Below, piece by piece: positions 49,801 through 60,955 of a DNA stretch of 64,000 nt; position 1 is the stretch's first letter, and every line of letters begins with the position of its first letter. The stretch spans positions 33,101,029 through 33,165,028 of the forward strand of contig CM072894.1 of assembly GCA_037013685.1 (NCBI GenBank), read 5' to 3'. Source of the DNA: Acridotheres tristis. Its lineage: Eukaryota > Chordata > Aves > Passeriformes > Sturnidae. The notes beneath the pieces were generated by a model, which was not told where the DNA came from, searched no databases, and saw only the letters and a program-made list of their open reading frames with translations. The translations under genes were made by a program, and so were the position numbers.

Positions 49801-52263
49801 TATCAACCATCATTTGCATTAATAGAGATGGGAAGGGGCAGGTGAAGATAAGGTATCTTCACATCATCCTTGGGAAAGTTTAAAACCAGAAAATCTGATG
49901 TTTTGCCTTTTCAAGGAATCCTAGTGATTTTAGCTGTAGGAGTTACTAAGGTTGCTCTTTGTCTTGTTTGTTAGTAAAAGACAAGAATGAGAATAAACAA
50001 AGTAAGAATATTTACAGAAGTGTGCTCATTAGAATAAAGTCATTATTTCTTGCAAATGTTCATCCTTCTGTGTAATAATTATAGCTCAAACCCCAGGGTC
50101 AACCTGAATAAACACATTACAACAAACACAACACTTTAAGGATCAGCACCAAATCTCTCCCAGTGAGCACCTCCAAGCCGAGTATGGTCTCAAATGAGAA
50201 AATCCACAGTTACAGAAAGAAGGAAATGTAAAATAAAAGCAAATTATGCACTAAAAGTATAGAGAAAGATGTTTTCTCGGGAAGTGTCTGTGTGGCCTCT
50301 TATTACTCTAAGAGACACCTGCAGGCAAACCTCGTCAATAGAGTCACACACTGCTGTTATTTCTGTTTTGAATTTTACACAGCAAATTACTCATGTAAGA
50401 TGCAAACTGTTTTCTCAGTAATGTGATTTTAATCTGTCTTTTGAGGCTTTTTTTCCTTGATTAATGGTAAATTACTGTGACTATTCAATGTCTTTCAGTA
50501 GTCTACTTCTACATATTAACAACAAGATAATGATGGGTAATTCATTTTAATAAAATTAAAAGCTTTCACATGTGCTACTTTCAGCCCAAAGATGATTTGC
50601 ATTTATTCCAATAAGACTGCAGCACATGGACAGGTGCCAGTATTTTTCTTATTGCCACTCTACTCCTGGAGTTTTGCATGGATTCTACTTTTTAATTCTG
50701 AAGTCCTTTTATTCAACATCCACACCAGAACAACTTCTCGAGCTTTTGAAACGAAGCCCAACATCATCAAAATCAACACAAGCAATTTCTGTTCCAGCGA
50801 GGCAGGCTGCACCTGGCATTCAGCAAATACCCTGGGAAGGCCTGGGAGGGGGTGCAGTGCCTTTTTAATTGCTCCAACCTGTCCTGCTGCCTCACACCTG
50901 AGCTGGCACCAGCAAAAGTGACAATTCAGCCTCCTGTAAGACCTTCTGTAGTAGGATGTGCTCTGCAAGAAAAGCCACACTCTGTGTTTCCGCCTATCTG
51001 AAGCTTTTGTTCACAGTCACTGCTCCGTGTGAGGACCAAACCTCACCATTAATTTTTGCCCAGCACTCCCCCATTGATCCCAGGAGGGTCAATAAAGCAG
51101 GGGCTGCCTGCTGAGCCAGTGCTGTGCCAGCAGAGCGGGGGGAAGCATCCGCCCCCTTGGGAGGCAGCAGCAATTTCAGGGGACCACAGAGCCGCCCCTA
51201 CTTCCCACAGAGCTTTAATTGCCTTGCCACGAGTCTCCACCACCCTCAGTTTCTCTCTGCAGAAGAAATATGCTGCAGAAATCAGACATATAAATCATGG
51301 GCTGAATAAAAGCTGCTTTGAGGACAGACTTGGCAGAAAATTATCCTTTAAGGCCCCCAGCTATTTTTTATTTTTATTAAGACTCACATATTCCTATCCT
51401 GGATTACCTAACCAGAATTGCACACACACCTGCATATCCCATAATCGGTGTCCCCTGCTTGTTTGGGTTTGCTGTGGAGCACAAGAGCTGATCTGTTGAC
51501 CCACTGTGGCTCAAGAGCAGACCTGGATTTTTCCAGTTTAACCAAAGCACTGGCTATGGCTACAGGATGTCTGTCCTGAAATTTTCCAGTTCAGCCAGAA
51601 AATATATTCATTAGGGAAGTAAACATATCCAGGAAATACAGACACACAGCAGTTCTATTCTCCCCAGGTCTGCCAAACTAGAAAGCAGAAAAAAATAAAA
51701 AAAAAAAAAAATAAAAATTCTAACATACGTCTGTGGTGCAATGTCAAATCATGCTACAAAATTTTCAGAAAGAAAACCAGATAATAAAAACCAAAATCAA
51801 GAATCAGAAAGAGCTGAAGAGTATGAGATAAAATAGATTCAATTCCAAGCAGTGGAAAAACTTTACATCTATGAAATAATTCTTTGCCACAAAACACAAT
51901 TGAGACAGGCTGATCAGTAATATTTAGTATATGTTTGGGCATCTATACGAATCCCTGAAATATTTCAAAGTTGTCATCACTAAGAGCTGGAAATTAGAAC
52001 AATATAAAAACCAGCTACAATCAGAAATATCTTTACTAATTTGTAACGGTAGTAGTGAAATAGCTGACACTTCACTACAATGTTCCTGAACTATCAATTA
52101 GAAAAGTACTAATTTCAGCAATAAACAGTTGTCAAGAGATGACACCTTCTTACAAGTCTCTGACTCCTATGGGCTGAGTTCTGTGTCATTTACTGGCTTT
52201 TCCATACATTTTCTGTTTAATGTGTATTTTAGCTGTCTCCAGGTGCAGCAATTATTTTTAATT
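46871..52263. other. Single-copy noncoding stretch
   Basis: No gene or interspersed repeat is recognisable in about 5.4 kb. The part 50600-51350 is GC-richer and carries longer open frames (109 and 147 codons on +, 106 on minus) that resemble no known protein. The patch 51056-51210 has a few CpG but is too short and CpG-poor to be an island. An A-rich run lies at 51689-51718. Confidence 0.45.
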
Positions 52264-52805
52264 CTCACAGAATCATTAAGGTTGGAGAAAACCTTTAAGA
52301 TGATTGAGTGCAGCCAGTAACCCTGCACTGGCAAGGCCACCACTGAACCATGTCCCCAGGTGCCACACAGGGACAGGGAGTCTGACACCTCCCCAGGCAG
52401 CTGTGCCAGGGCTTGACAACCAGTTCAGTGAAGAAATTTTCACTGATATCTAGTCTAAACCTCCCCTGGTACAACCTAAGGCTGTTTCTTCTTTTCCTGT
52501 TGCTTGTTACTGAGGAGAAAGGGGCAGACCCCACCTGGCTGGACTCTTCTGTCAGAGGGATTTTGAGAGTGACAAGGCTCCCCTGAGCATCCTTTTCTCC
52601 TGGCTGAACTCCTCCAGTTCCTTTAGCTGCTCCTGGTCCTCCAGACCCTTCCCCTGCTCCTTTCCCTTCCCTGGACACACTCCAGCCTTTCAAAAGTTTT
52701 CTCATCATGAGGGCCCAAGGGATTCAAGGTGTGGCCTCAGCAGTGCCTAGCACAGGAGGCATCACTGTCCCGTTCCTGCTGAACACAACATTCCCGACAC
52801 AATCC
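52264..52805 (-). mobile_element. CR1 LINE 3' fragment, longest copy (about 540 bp)
   Basis: The + strand begins CTCACAGAATCATTAAGGTT and continues with TGATATCTAGTCTAAACCTC, CCCTGGTACAACC, TGAGCATCCTTTTCTCCTGG and CAAGGTGTGGCCTCAGCAGT. This is the reverse complement of CR1 3' UTR and end-of-ORF2 sequence, in order. The AATCATTAAGGTTGG start differs from the AGAATGGTTTGGGTT start of the other copies, so it belongs to another CR1 subfamily. A 137-codon minus-strand open frame lies inside but does not look like reverse transcriptase. The element is 5'-truncated and not mobile. Confidence 0.93.
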
Positions 52806-55800
52806 GTGCTCCAGTCCCACAGCATGATGAGTCAATCGTGTACATTCACGCCATGACCACCTCTGGTTAAGAATCTTTTCTGGTGCAAAACCAAGTTTGA
52901 CCTTCCCAATCAATCCTAATTGATGCTATTGATTCATTTGCAAAGAGAAGACACAAGGGAAGCCTAAACCTTGCTAAATAGACCATTTGTGAGAGAATAT
53001 CCTAAGGAAATAAAAGGTGAAAACCCATTGCTTGGAAGCATTAAAACACAATGTGACAAAATCCATTGTAAGGATATCACCTGGAACATCATTGCCCTGG
53101 AGGGGAGATTAACTCCTCTGTCTTCTCTTCAGTGAGCCTGAGCTTATTTGCTCTGTATTGAGCTCTGCATCATCTGCTATTCAAAGCAACTTGGAGGCAA
53201 ATCACTTATCACTAATTGCTATCTGTTCACCATGCTACGAAAATGTACACATCAGTTTTTAGGGCACTTCTCCTGTATTTCATTTGTAATTTAAATTAAC
53301 TCTCAAGTCAATATGAAACATCCCTCTTTAGCTCAGAGAAATGCTCTTAATTATTTTTGTAGTTATAGGAGCTATAAAAAGCAATGTCATTATAAAGACA
53401 AATACATTTTATGCAAGTCACAGAAAATACTGTTACAGGCAAGTCCCCTTTTCAATATCTATTTTGTTTTCTTTGTAAGAAAAAAAAACCCCTTCTATTA
53501 AAAACACAATTCTGTCCATTCATAAATCACACGCTAGCTAGAAAGTTTTCTAAGTGAATTAACCAGACCTTGCAAAACTCCAGATTTAGGCAGTGGAAAA
53601 AATTATTTTTTCAAGTGAAGAAAGGCCATGATTTCATGCTAAAGCAGAATTTAACTGCACAAGTTTGACTAATACCCAAGCTGTTTATGAATCAAGAGAA
53701 GACTCACCCTCATAAAGCACTCTGAGTCACTCAACGAGTAACTGTCAAAAAAAAAGCTCCACTGATACTTCTGAATATTTATTTCATGTCACACTGATGG
53801 GCTGCAGGAAAATCATTATTAGTTGAGTTAATCTACTGTGGTTTTAAGAACCAAAGGAAAAGAGAGATACATTCTACGTCATATTCTCAAAAACCAGTTG
53901 TTTCCACTAATGCACCAGTAGTCTTAAGGAGCCAGGCTGCAATTAGATCATTCATTACATCGGAAGAAATAAAATCAAGTGTGAGAAAACAACAGAAAGA
54001 GATTGTGTGAATGTCATAGATAGGCAAAAAAAGGAAAAAAAAAAAAAAAAAAAAAGCGAGGAAAACCGTACCACCATGACCATGGACTAAAAATAATAGA
54101 AAATTAGAACCTCAACTTCTTCACTTTTAAAAACAGAAAAAATACAAAGAGTAAATAGTCTGAACCATGTGGAAAGAAAAGACTAAGGAAAAGCTCTGGG
54201 AGACAGGAACTGTTGTTGCAGTGATCAACCTGGATCTGTACAAGTCCCTCACACTGACCCATGCTTTCATTGAAGAGGGTTTATCCATGAGGCTGAAAAG
54301 CTTCAGAGGAACAATTTTATATATACTTATTTCTTGGCAAGAAGAGACTCAAAATCCTAAAGTTCCTAACTTCTCAACAAACTGGAGAGTGGAAAAATGA
54401 GCTGACATTTATTGGGATTTGCTTTCCCATTTTTGTTGCCTCATTGTGACATTATCTCCCTCCTTCAGTTACAATTTAAATGTAAATCTATTTGGTGTGT
54501 TTTATGGTAGTAACTCTGCAATTTAGTATTGTAATACAGAGAGTCCATTTAAAGCTCTAAGTGCTCCCAAAAGGTATCTGTCATACTGCCACGTTTTATT
54601 ATTGTCAAACATCATTGAGAGCAGGGAGAGGGCCAATTCTCACTCATTATGCTGCTTTACACCCAGGTCTTTCCCCTGGTTCTGCAGGAAACTGCAGATC
54701 CGTGCACTTTTGGATATGCTCTTGATCGTACTGATGCTCATAAAAAAAAAGAAGAAAAAGAAAAGAAGCAATTTTACTTTTCGGGTCATTAATACTGAAA
54801 TGTAAAGAATTTGCTTCAAACTACTTCCTATTAAGATACTCAAGTTATTTAAAAAGATCTCTTTAAGCATCCCTTTTGTCTCACAAAAGTCTCCCTGAAA
54901 AAGCACCCAACTTCATCATTCTCCATAAAGCTGGTGCACAGAGGCAGTGCAGCCTGCCTTAAAAGGGTCAGGTAACTCCCCATCAGCCAAGAGCTATCAT
55001 CACATGCAGCCTTTTATTAGTGATTCTAAAATCCCCTCAGCCATCAGGGTCAGCAGATAATGCTCAGAGTATCCATTTCAATGACAGGACATACAGCGTG
55101 ATTTTAACATCTCCTTTGACTAAGGTCCAAAGCTGCTTTGGGGAAGAATGACTTCCCTGCTCCACACAGCATCACTGTGATAGCTGGCTAATCAAAAATA
55201 ACTGGAGTAATTACATGATCATCAACACCACTGTGACAGAATTTGTAAGATGAAGCTTTCTGATTTACCACCAAGTAAAGTATTAATGTGCAAATAGCAG
55301 AGCATTTATCCCACTTGGTACAAACACACAATCTTGGGAATAAAAGACTCGGGAAGGAAATTTACAGTTAACAGAAAGCAGTTTGAAATTTCTCCCTATG
55401 ACTGAAAATTCAACTGTTATTTCCTTTAGTCCACATTAAGCAATTGTGGGAAAGAAAAATGTTTCTGTAGTCGATACACGAAGCAGGTTCTCAAGAAAAG
55501 CTTTTGAGAAGATACCTCACGAATTGGTAGATAGTAGAAATGCTGGGATGTTTATGCATCTCCTTTAAAAATACATAAATTTAGAACAGGAGAACAACTC
55601 AGAAATATATGTTCTTACGAGTTCCTTATACAGTATTTTAGTCCTATATACAAGTTATAAACCCATTGAGTCAATGTTTATTTCCTAATATACAATGCCT
55701 ATGGTCACATGATGCTCTAAATTGCATCATATGGTGTGGGATGACCAAAACCTGCAGCACCACTACTGCAAATCAGATCAGTTTTCATGTTCTTTACCAT

Positions 55801-57871
55801 CCAGAAGATGGCAGATCAACAGATATTTTTCTCCCATATAAATATTGTCAGTAAGATTATTATTAAAATTATTTGGTATCCTTTCAACCCAAAGCTTTGT
55901 GATTTCAATAGACACTCATTAAAACATAAACAAGTTTTGCAGCCCCAAAGTCCATGTTTCATAGGCTGGGCTGAGTTTCCAGCTCACTTTTTTCTTTAAA
56001 GCTGGATTTAGGTGTTTTGGTGCTCATGTAACTCAAAGCAATATCTTCTCATTTGTATGTGTCTGACCTCATTGAATTACATTTTTTTCCAAAACCTCAG
56101 AGGCAAGATACAAATGTCAATACAAATTAAACTCTGGCCAGTGTAAATCTCTTTAGTCTTTTATTTCTTTTTAAAAGAAAACAATGTGCAAGAAAAGAAA
56201 GAAACAAAGAGACAAGAAGAATTCAATCTCCCATGACTTTGAAAATAACCATTTAACTAAAAAGAAGTATTATCCTGAGTATAAACAGCCGCATTACCTT
56301 ACACTAACTGCTTAATGTGAAAATTATCATTAATGGTCAATGCACACAAGTGAAATTTCCCTATCCTATGAAAATTCTAGTTATGTCTTATAAACAACTA
56401 GCCCAGCTTCTCATTTAATGTCCTTAAATTCAGTGATTCTGCAAAAGAGATTTGTAAAATGGAAATTTTACAATAAACATAGATTCAGATTCTTTAATTT
56501 TACTGACAATTACTTTCAAACAGACATAGATTTTTCTCTGCAGCTAAGAGAGAAACCTATGGCATTTTCTGAAGTGCCTGTGCAGCACTTCAGCCTTCTC
56601 ACTGTTTGCTGAAATCAAAACAATTAGGTATAAAGAGGAGTAGACTTCCTAATTTTGAGCAACAAAGATCCTATCCTTATCTTTTAAACCACACTCTCTG
56701 TCTCCAAGTCATAAATATGTGGGATGTATTTAATGCACATTGGGACAGGGAGGTTTTGATATCACTTTTTCCAATTTTTGTTCAGCTTCCAAAAAACCTT
56801 TGCAGAACAACCAGACCATGACAGTGGGAAATCTGGGACCAACATTATTCTCTTCTTCCATCCTCCCTCTTCCTCTCAGATCTGCTCTGCTGCCTCCCAC
56901 CACCCTCTTGTGCCCACAGCACAAACCAGACACATCCAGGCTCCTGTATTTATTTCTCAAGCTTTTTAACAGCTCCTTGCTCCTTTTCCCTTTTTTCCCA
57001 AAGATTTAATCACACTTCAGCAGACATTCAGCAAGCATCAGCTGCTGCACTCCAAGTGAAGGATGTATTTGTATTATAGGGTTTTTATCTTTATAAAGTT
57101 TTACAAAAGCTACATGCAAGATTGCTGTCTGCCTTTTCCACCAGTGCTGATAAATAAACAGGGACAAAGCAACAGCTTTCTGCTGTAGAGTTTACAGCTG
57201 GAACTCCCCAGTGAATGAAAATTAAATGGCTGTGCTGGCAAAGGACGAGACCTTCACTTCTGATTCCCCTCAGTTTCAACTTTGAGCTGAAACCTCTTCA
57301 AACTCAGCCAGGCAGAGCACTCCCAGCTCCAAGGTTCAGAAATCCCCACTGCTGAAAGCTCCTAATCCTCCTGCTTCTCCTCTCCTCCCAGCCACCTCTC
57401 CACATGGTGTTATTTTCATAAGTAGTTGAATTTAACAATAGCAACTGCTGCACATCCAGAACCCCACTCAGTTAAATGTCAGGGCTGTTCTTAGTTCCAG
57501 ATGAAATCGTATTTTCAATTTTTTGGTTTTTTTTCTTGGCATTGGAGGAAACAGAAAGAAAAGAAAGGGATGAAAATATACTCTTAGCAGATTTTTCAAA
57601 AATACATGAATAGCATTCATTGCTCAGAAAACATGAAATAAATTACATTCTACAGCAAACTGTTAGTAGGAGCTTGAAACAAATTCTGCTAATTGTACTT
57701 TCCAGAAAATACCCTGCGGTTAAGATAACTAATCAGCTGGGAATATTGTAATCTGGCAAAGAAAGCTGTCAATTGGGGGAGGAATTTTTAGCATTGCTTA
57801 TGAGCCAGAATTAGGACAGCTACAAATGGTTCATAGTATTTGGAAATATTTGAGGAAAGTTTAAGTAGGTT
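52806..57871. other. Single-copy noncoding stretch
   Basis: No gene is recognisable in about 5 kb. It holds an A21 run at 54035-54055 and a pyrimidine-rich patch at 56848-56925. The well-mixed part 55000-55300 has several homeodomain-type cores (GGCTAATCA, AGTAATTACATGATC) and could be a conserved element. Open frames are at most 89 codons. Confidence 0.5.
54035..54055. repeat. Poly-A run (A21)
   Basis: This is an uninterrupted A21 preceded by AAAAAAAGG. No retroelement body is recognised upstream. Confidence 0.88.
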
Positions 57872-57957
57872 AAACAAAAAAAAAAAAAACAAACAAACAA
57901 ACAAAAAACAAAAAACAAAAAAAAAAAAAAAAACAAACAAGCAAACAAAAAAAAGAA
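57872..57957. repeat. A/C-rich tract with (AAAC)n
   Basis: About 85 bp are A with single C (one G) on the + strand: an A13 run, AAAC units, A6C units, an A17 run, then more AAAC. Confidence 0.9.
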
Positions 57958-58456
57958 ATAAGGCTATGACCAGCAAAACAAGATGGTTGGGAGAAATAAC
58001 ATGTATTTTTAACACTACATACATATATATCAGCACCGCAAACATACACTGTACATATATTTAATGCTAAAATCCAGGTTTCTAATATTCCACTATTCTC
58101 GTTTTCACTGGAGAAAACCACATTACTCCTTGGTGCCTCAGTGTAAAATAAAGTAATAGAGCAAAGAAAATGAGTGTTTCTAAAAGGTTGAAGTACGCTT
58201 AGAGATATCTAGAAATTCTCAGGAAACTAAAGAAAAAAATGATTGATTGACAGTTAAAAAACCAGCTTAAGCAACTGATCAGACATTACATTCAAATATT
58301 TTCAAAAAATCGCTCCTGCTGTTTTCTTGTCTCTAGTCCCAGCTCCTACTCCTGTCCCACGTTCCATTAAAAGAAGGATGGTTCATAAGGGTCATAGGGA
58401 TTTTCTGCTGTGTTATAGAGCAGTAAAAACCTGAAAATAATGCTTATCCTGATAAT
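57958..58456. other. AT-rich noncoding spacer
   Basis: I see nothing recognisable between the two A/C tracts. Confidence 0.55.
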
Positions 58457-58547
58457 GAAAACAAAAACAAACAAACACCAAAAAACCCAAACAAACAAAA
58501 AAACAAAACACAAAAAAACCAACCAACCAACCAACCAACCAAAAAAA
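58457..58547. repeat. A/C-only tract with (CCAA)n core
   Basis: About 90 bp are A and C only on the + strand, with about six CCAA units at 58519-58541. The complementary strand is T/G-only with (GGTT)n, equivalent to the tract at 40194-40344 in opposite orientation. Confidence 0.92.
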
Positions 58548-60398
58548 CTCATATACCCATTAAGGAAACTTCCCTGTCTGACTATCCACATCACTAAAAG
58601 GGTTGACAGAGATGACACAGAATGAGACCCAACTAATGGACATTTGAGAACAAAATGAAAAGTACAGAATAATGTTATCAAAGTGTCAGTCACCTCTGTT
58701 TTCAAGAGAAAGGATGATCACCAAAAAACCCCCTGTGTGTTCTAATTTATCATTTTTATATCTTCCACGGTTATGTATTATTAGTATCTGTCATCACAGA
58801 TAAAAAAATAAAAAGTGTCCTTGGACTACACTCGGTCCATTCTCTGAAATAAAACACAGTACATGTTACAGTCTGAAGAATTCCGATGGATGGAGGTTGT
58901 ACAGAAATATGGATTCTCTTGTTTGACTAGTTAATATAATTTTGGAGTAAAACTCCACAGCAAACAAATAAAATACTTTTTTGTTTTTTCAGATAACTGC
59001 TGTGTACAGGGCTTGTATTTTCTTTCTACATCAAACTACAGACATAGCCTATCCCTACAAAATATGAGTCTTGAACCTTAAAACAGTAAAATTAGTAAAG
59101 ATGATGTTATATGACAGTGTCGCTTCACTTTACTTCCTATGGAAAAAAAAAAATAAAGAGAACTTTAGATATCCATGCATATTTAAGGAGTTCCTCAGAC
59201 TTTTAGCTCTTCACTGGGGTAGATGAAGTATTTGTACTCCAGGCTAATAAGCTCATCAGGGGAATAACCACTAATGATTAAAAATCAGAAAACAAAATTT
59301 GCAACATTGAATGGCACTCAGACTGAAGTGATCCGGCACATTTAGGAAAGATCACATCCCAATTAATGAGAATATTTAAGGCATTTATGGAAATGTATAG
59401 TTCTGTTTCTCTTAAAAAAGTTAATATAGAGATTTCATATGATTAGCAACTGGAGTATTTCCCTGTTATATATGTTATATGATATCTTTATTAAAAAAAA
59501 TACTATAGGTTCTATACTAACATTGAAATATAATTGAAGGAAATCTAGAGCTTCTAAATTAAAAGTAATAAAATAATGGCTAACAGAGAAAGAAAACTAA
59601 TGGGTTGCATTAAGTAAATGATGTGTATTGGTACAGGCATAAAGCAAAGGAAGAAATTTACTTAAATTGACTTTACTCCAATCTAAAAGCAATAATGCAG
59701 ATCTATAAGAAAAAAATAAAAAATACTCAGACAGAAGCTAGGACAGCGCCAAGCAGCACTGATGTAACAGGGAAATGCTGATTAGAGAAAAAGTATCAAG
59801 GTCATTTTGTAATTGAAGACTAATTGATCCCAGTCCACTGGAATCAATGAGCCTTTCCCAATGACTTCTGTGGCAGCCCCATGCCAAAGGAATCCCCTCT
59901 GGCCTCTGCCCTGGGCCAGCAGCAGGGGCTCCTCCAGGGAGGGGTGCCAGGGTACAAACCCAGCCACACGCTACTCATCCATCAGGGGTCACACCACGTG
60001 GAAGTTCCACTTACTAGAGATCACAGATTTGTAAACTTCCAGTAAAATCCAAAAATGATATGGCATTCATGTTGGAGATTTTAATAAAGAATCTACAGAA
60101 TATCCAAAGGAAAAAAATCTGTCTGTGCTACCATAAGCAAAAAGAAAAGGAGGTGGCACAGTAAATGAAATGTGATGCACGAGTTACCATGGGCCATTAC
60201 AGCAGTGTCATTTAAATGCAAAGTTTTTGTTCTGGATCTCCCATACTTTGGCATAGTCATCAAAGACTAAGATTGGGACTGCTTATAAACAAAACAAAAC
60301 AAAACAAAAATTAGCCTCTTCTAGTCCTACTACCAGAACACCTTTCCCCTGTGTAATTACTGTTTAAGCCATCTCCTGCTTCTGCAGTTATTCAGTGC
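58548..60398. other. Single-copy noncoding stretch
   Basis: This is AT-rich sequence without recognisable genes. There is an (AAAAC)n run at 60289-60308. The patch 59860-59970 is GC-richer and unexplained. Confidence 0.5.
60289..60308. repeat. (AAAAC)n microsatellite
   Basis: There are about four AAAAC units on the + strand. Confidence 0.88.
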
Positions 60399-60455
60399 TT
60401 TGACTGTGACTCAAATGGTATTTGAGTGACTCGAGCTGATTTGACTGTGACTCAA
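60399..60455. promoter_or_regulatory. Cluster of repeated AP-1-like TGACTCA motifs
   Basis: TTTGACTGTGACTCAA occurs twice as a 16-bp direct repeat (60399-60414 and 60440-60455), so the AP-1 core TGACTCA appears at 60407-60413 and 60448-60454. A related TGACTCG lies between them. ACTCAAAT and its reverse complement ATTTGAGT flank a 3-bp GGT centre (60409-60427). The arrangement could be a composite binding site or a local duplication; function is inferred from motif match only. Confidence 0.35.
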
Positions 60456-60562
60456 GCTCAGCTTTTTCTAACACACTGAAGTCCCATTGTGGGGATGAGT
60501 TTGTTGCTTTTGTTGCCTCTCTCAGTGAGTCCCTTTTGATCTCTTACTCCACTCCTGGTGAC

Positions 60563-60954
60563 AATTTGTGCTGCAGCTGGAGGTGCATTGAGCCATCACC
60601 ACAGGGCTGTCAGTCACTGCACTTCCCAAGAACACCTCCAGCTTCCAGACTCTGAAGGGAAATATACTGAGCATAGAATTTAGGAACTGCCCACTGACAA
60701 TAAAGTTGACACTGCACTGGACAAGAAATGCAATTGACATTGCATACAGTGACACTGGAAGCACTTTGGTCATTAAAGGAGGGTCTATGTCCATTAATGC
60801 TACATCCATCGATGGGGATTATCTTTACTGTAACTGTGTTTTATCTTTTTCTGATTTTCTGTCATTGTAAAAAAGTTTCAATAAAGGCTGTTTCAGATCC
60901 AAACTCAGAACAGGTAAAAGTGCAATGTCAAAAGAAAAATCAAACAAAGAATTA
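60563..60954 (+). pseudogene. Possible eroded coding remnant, family not recognised
   Basis: One + frame is open without an ATG for about 90 codons, from just after a TGA near 60590 to a TAA at about 60868-60870. It has a Thr/Ser-rich, N-glycosylation-like composition (NTS, NAT). In another + frame, 60728-60955 encodes a hydrophobic run (GIIFTVTVFYLFLIF) followed by a basic tail, like a membrane anchor with a short cytoplasmic end. Together this could be a frameshifted type I membrane-protein remnant. Frames of this length are expected by chance here, and I recognise no family. Confidence 0.12.
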
Positions 60955-60955
60955 A

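Noticed and set aside
51056..51210. CpG island
   Set aside because: The GC-richer patch is only about 150 bp and has just a handful of CpG.
51056..51499. 147-codon open frame on the + strand
   Set aside because: No family resemblance. It lies in locally GC-richer DNA where stops are rarer, and overlapping frames on both strands are also open.
52295..52708. 137-codon minus-strand open frame
   Set aside because: It lies wholly inside the CR1 fragment and does not read as reverse transcriptase or any known product.
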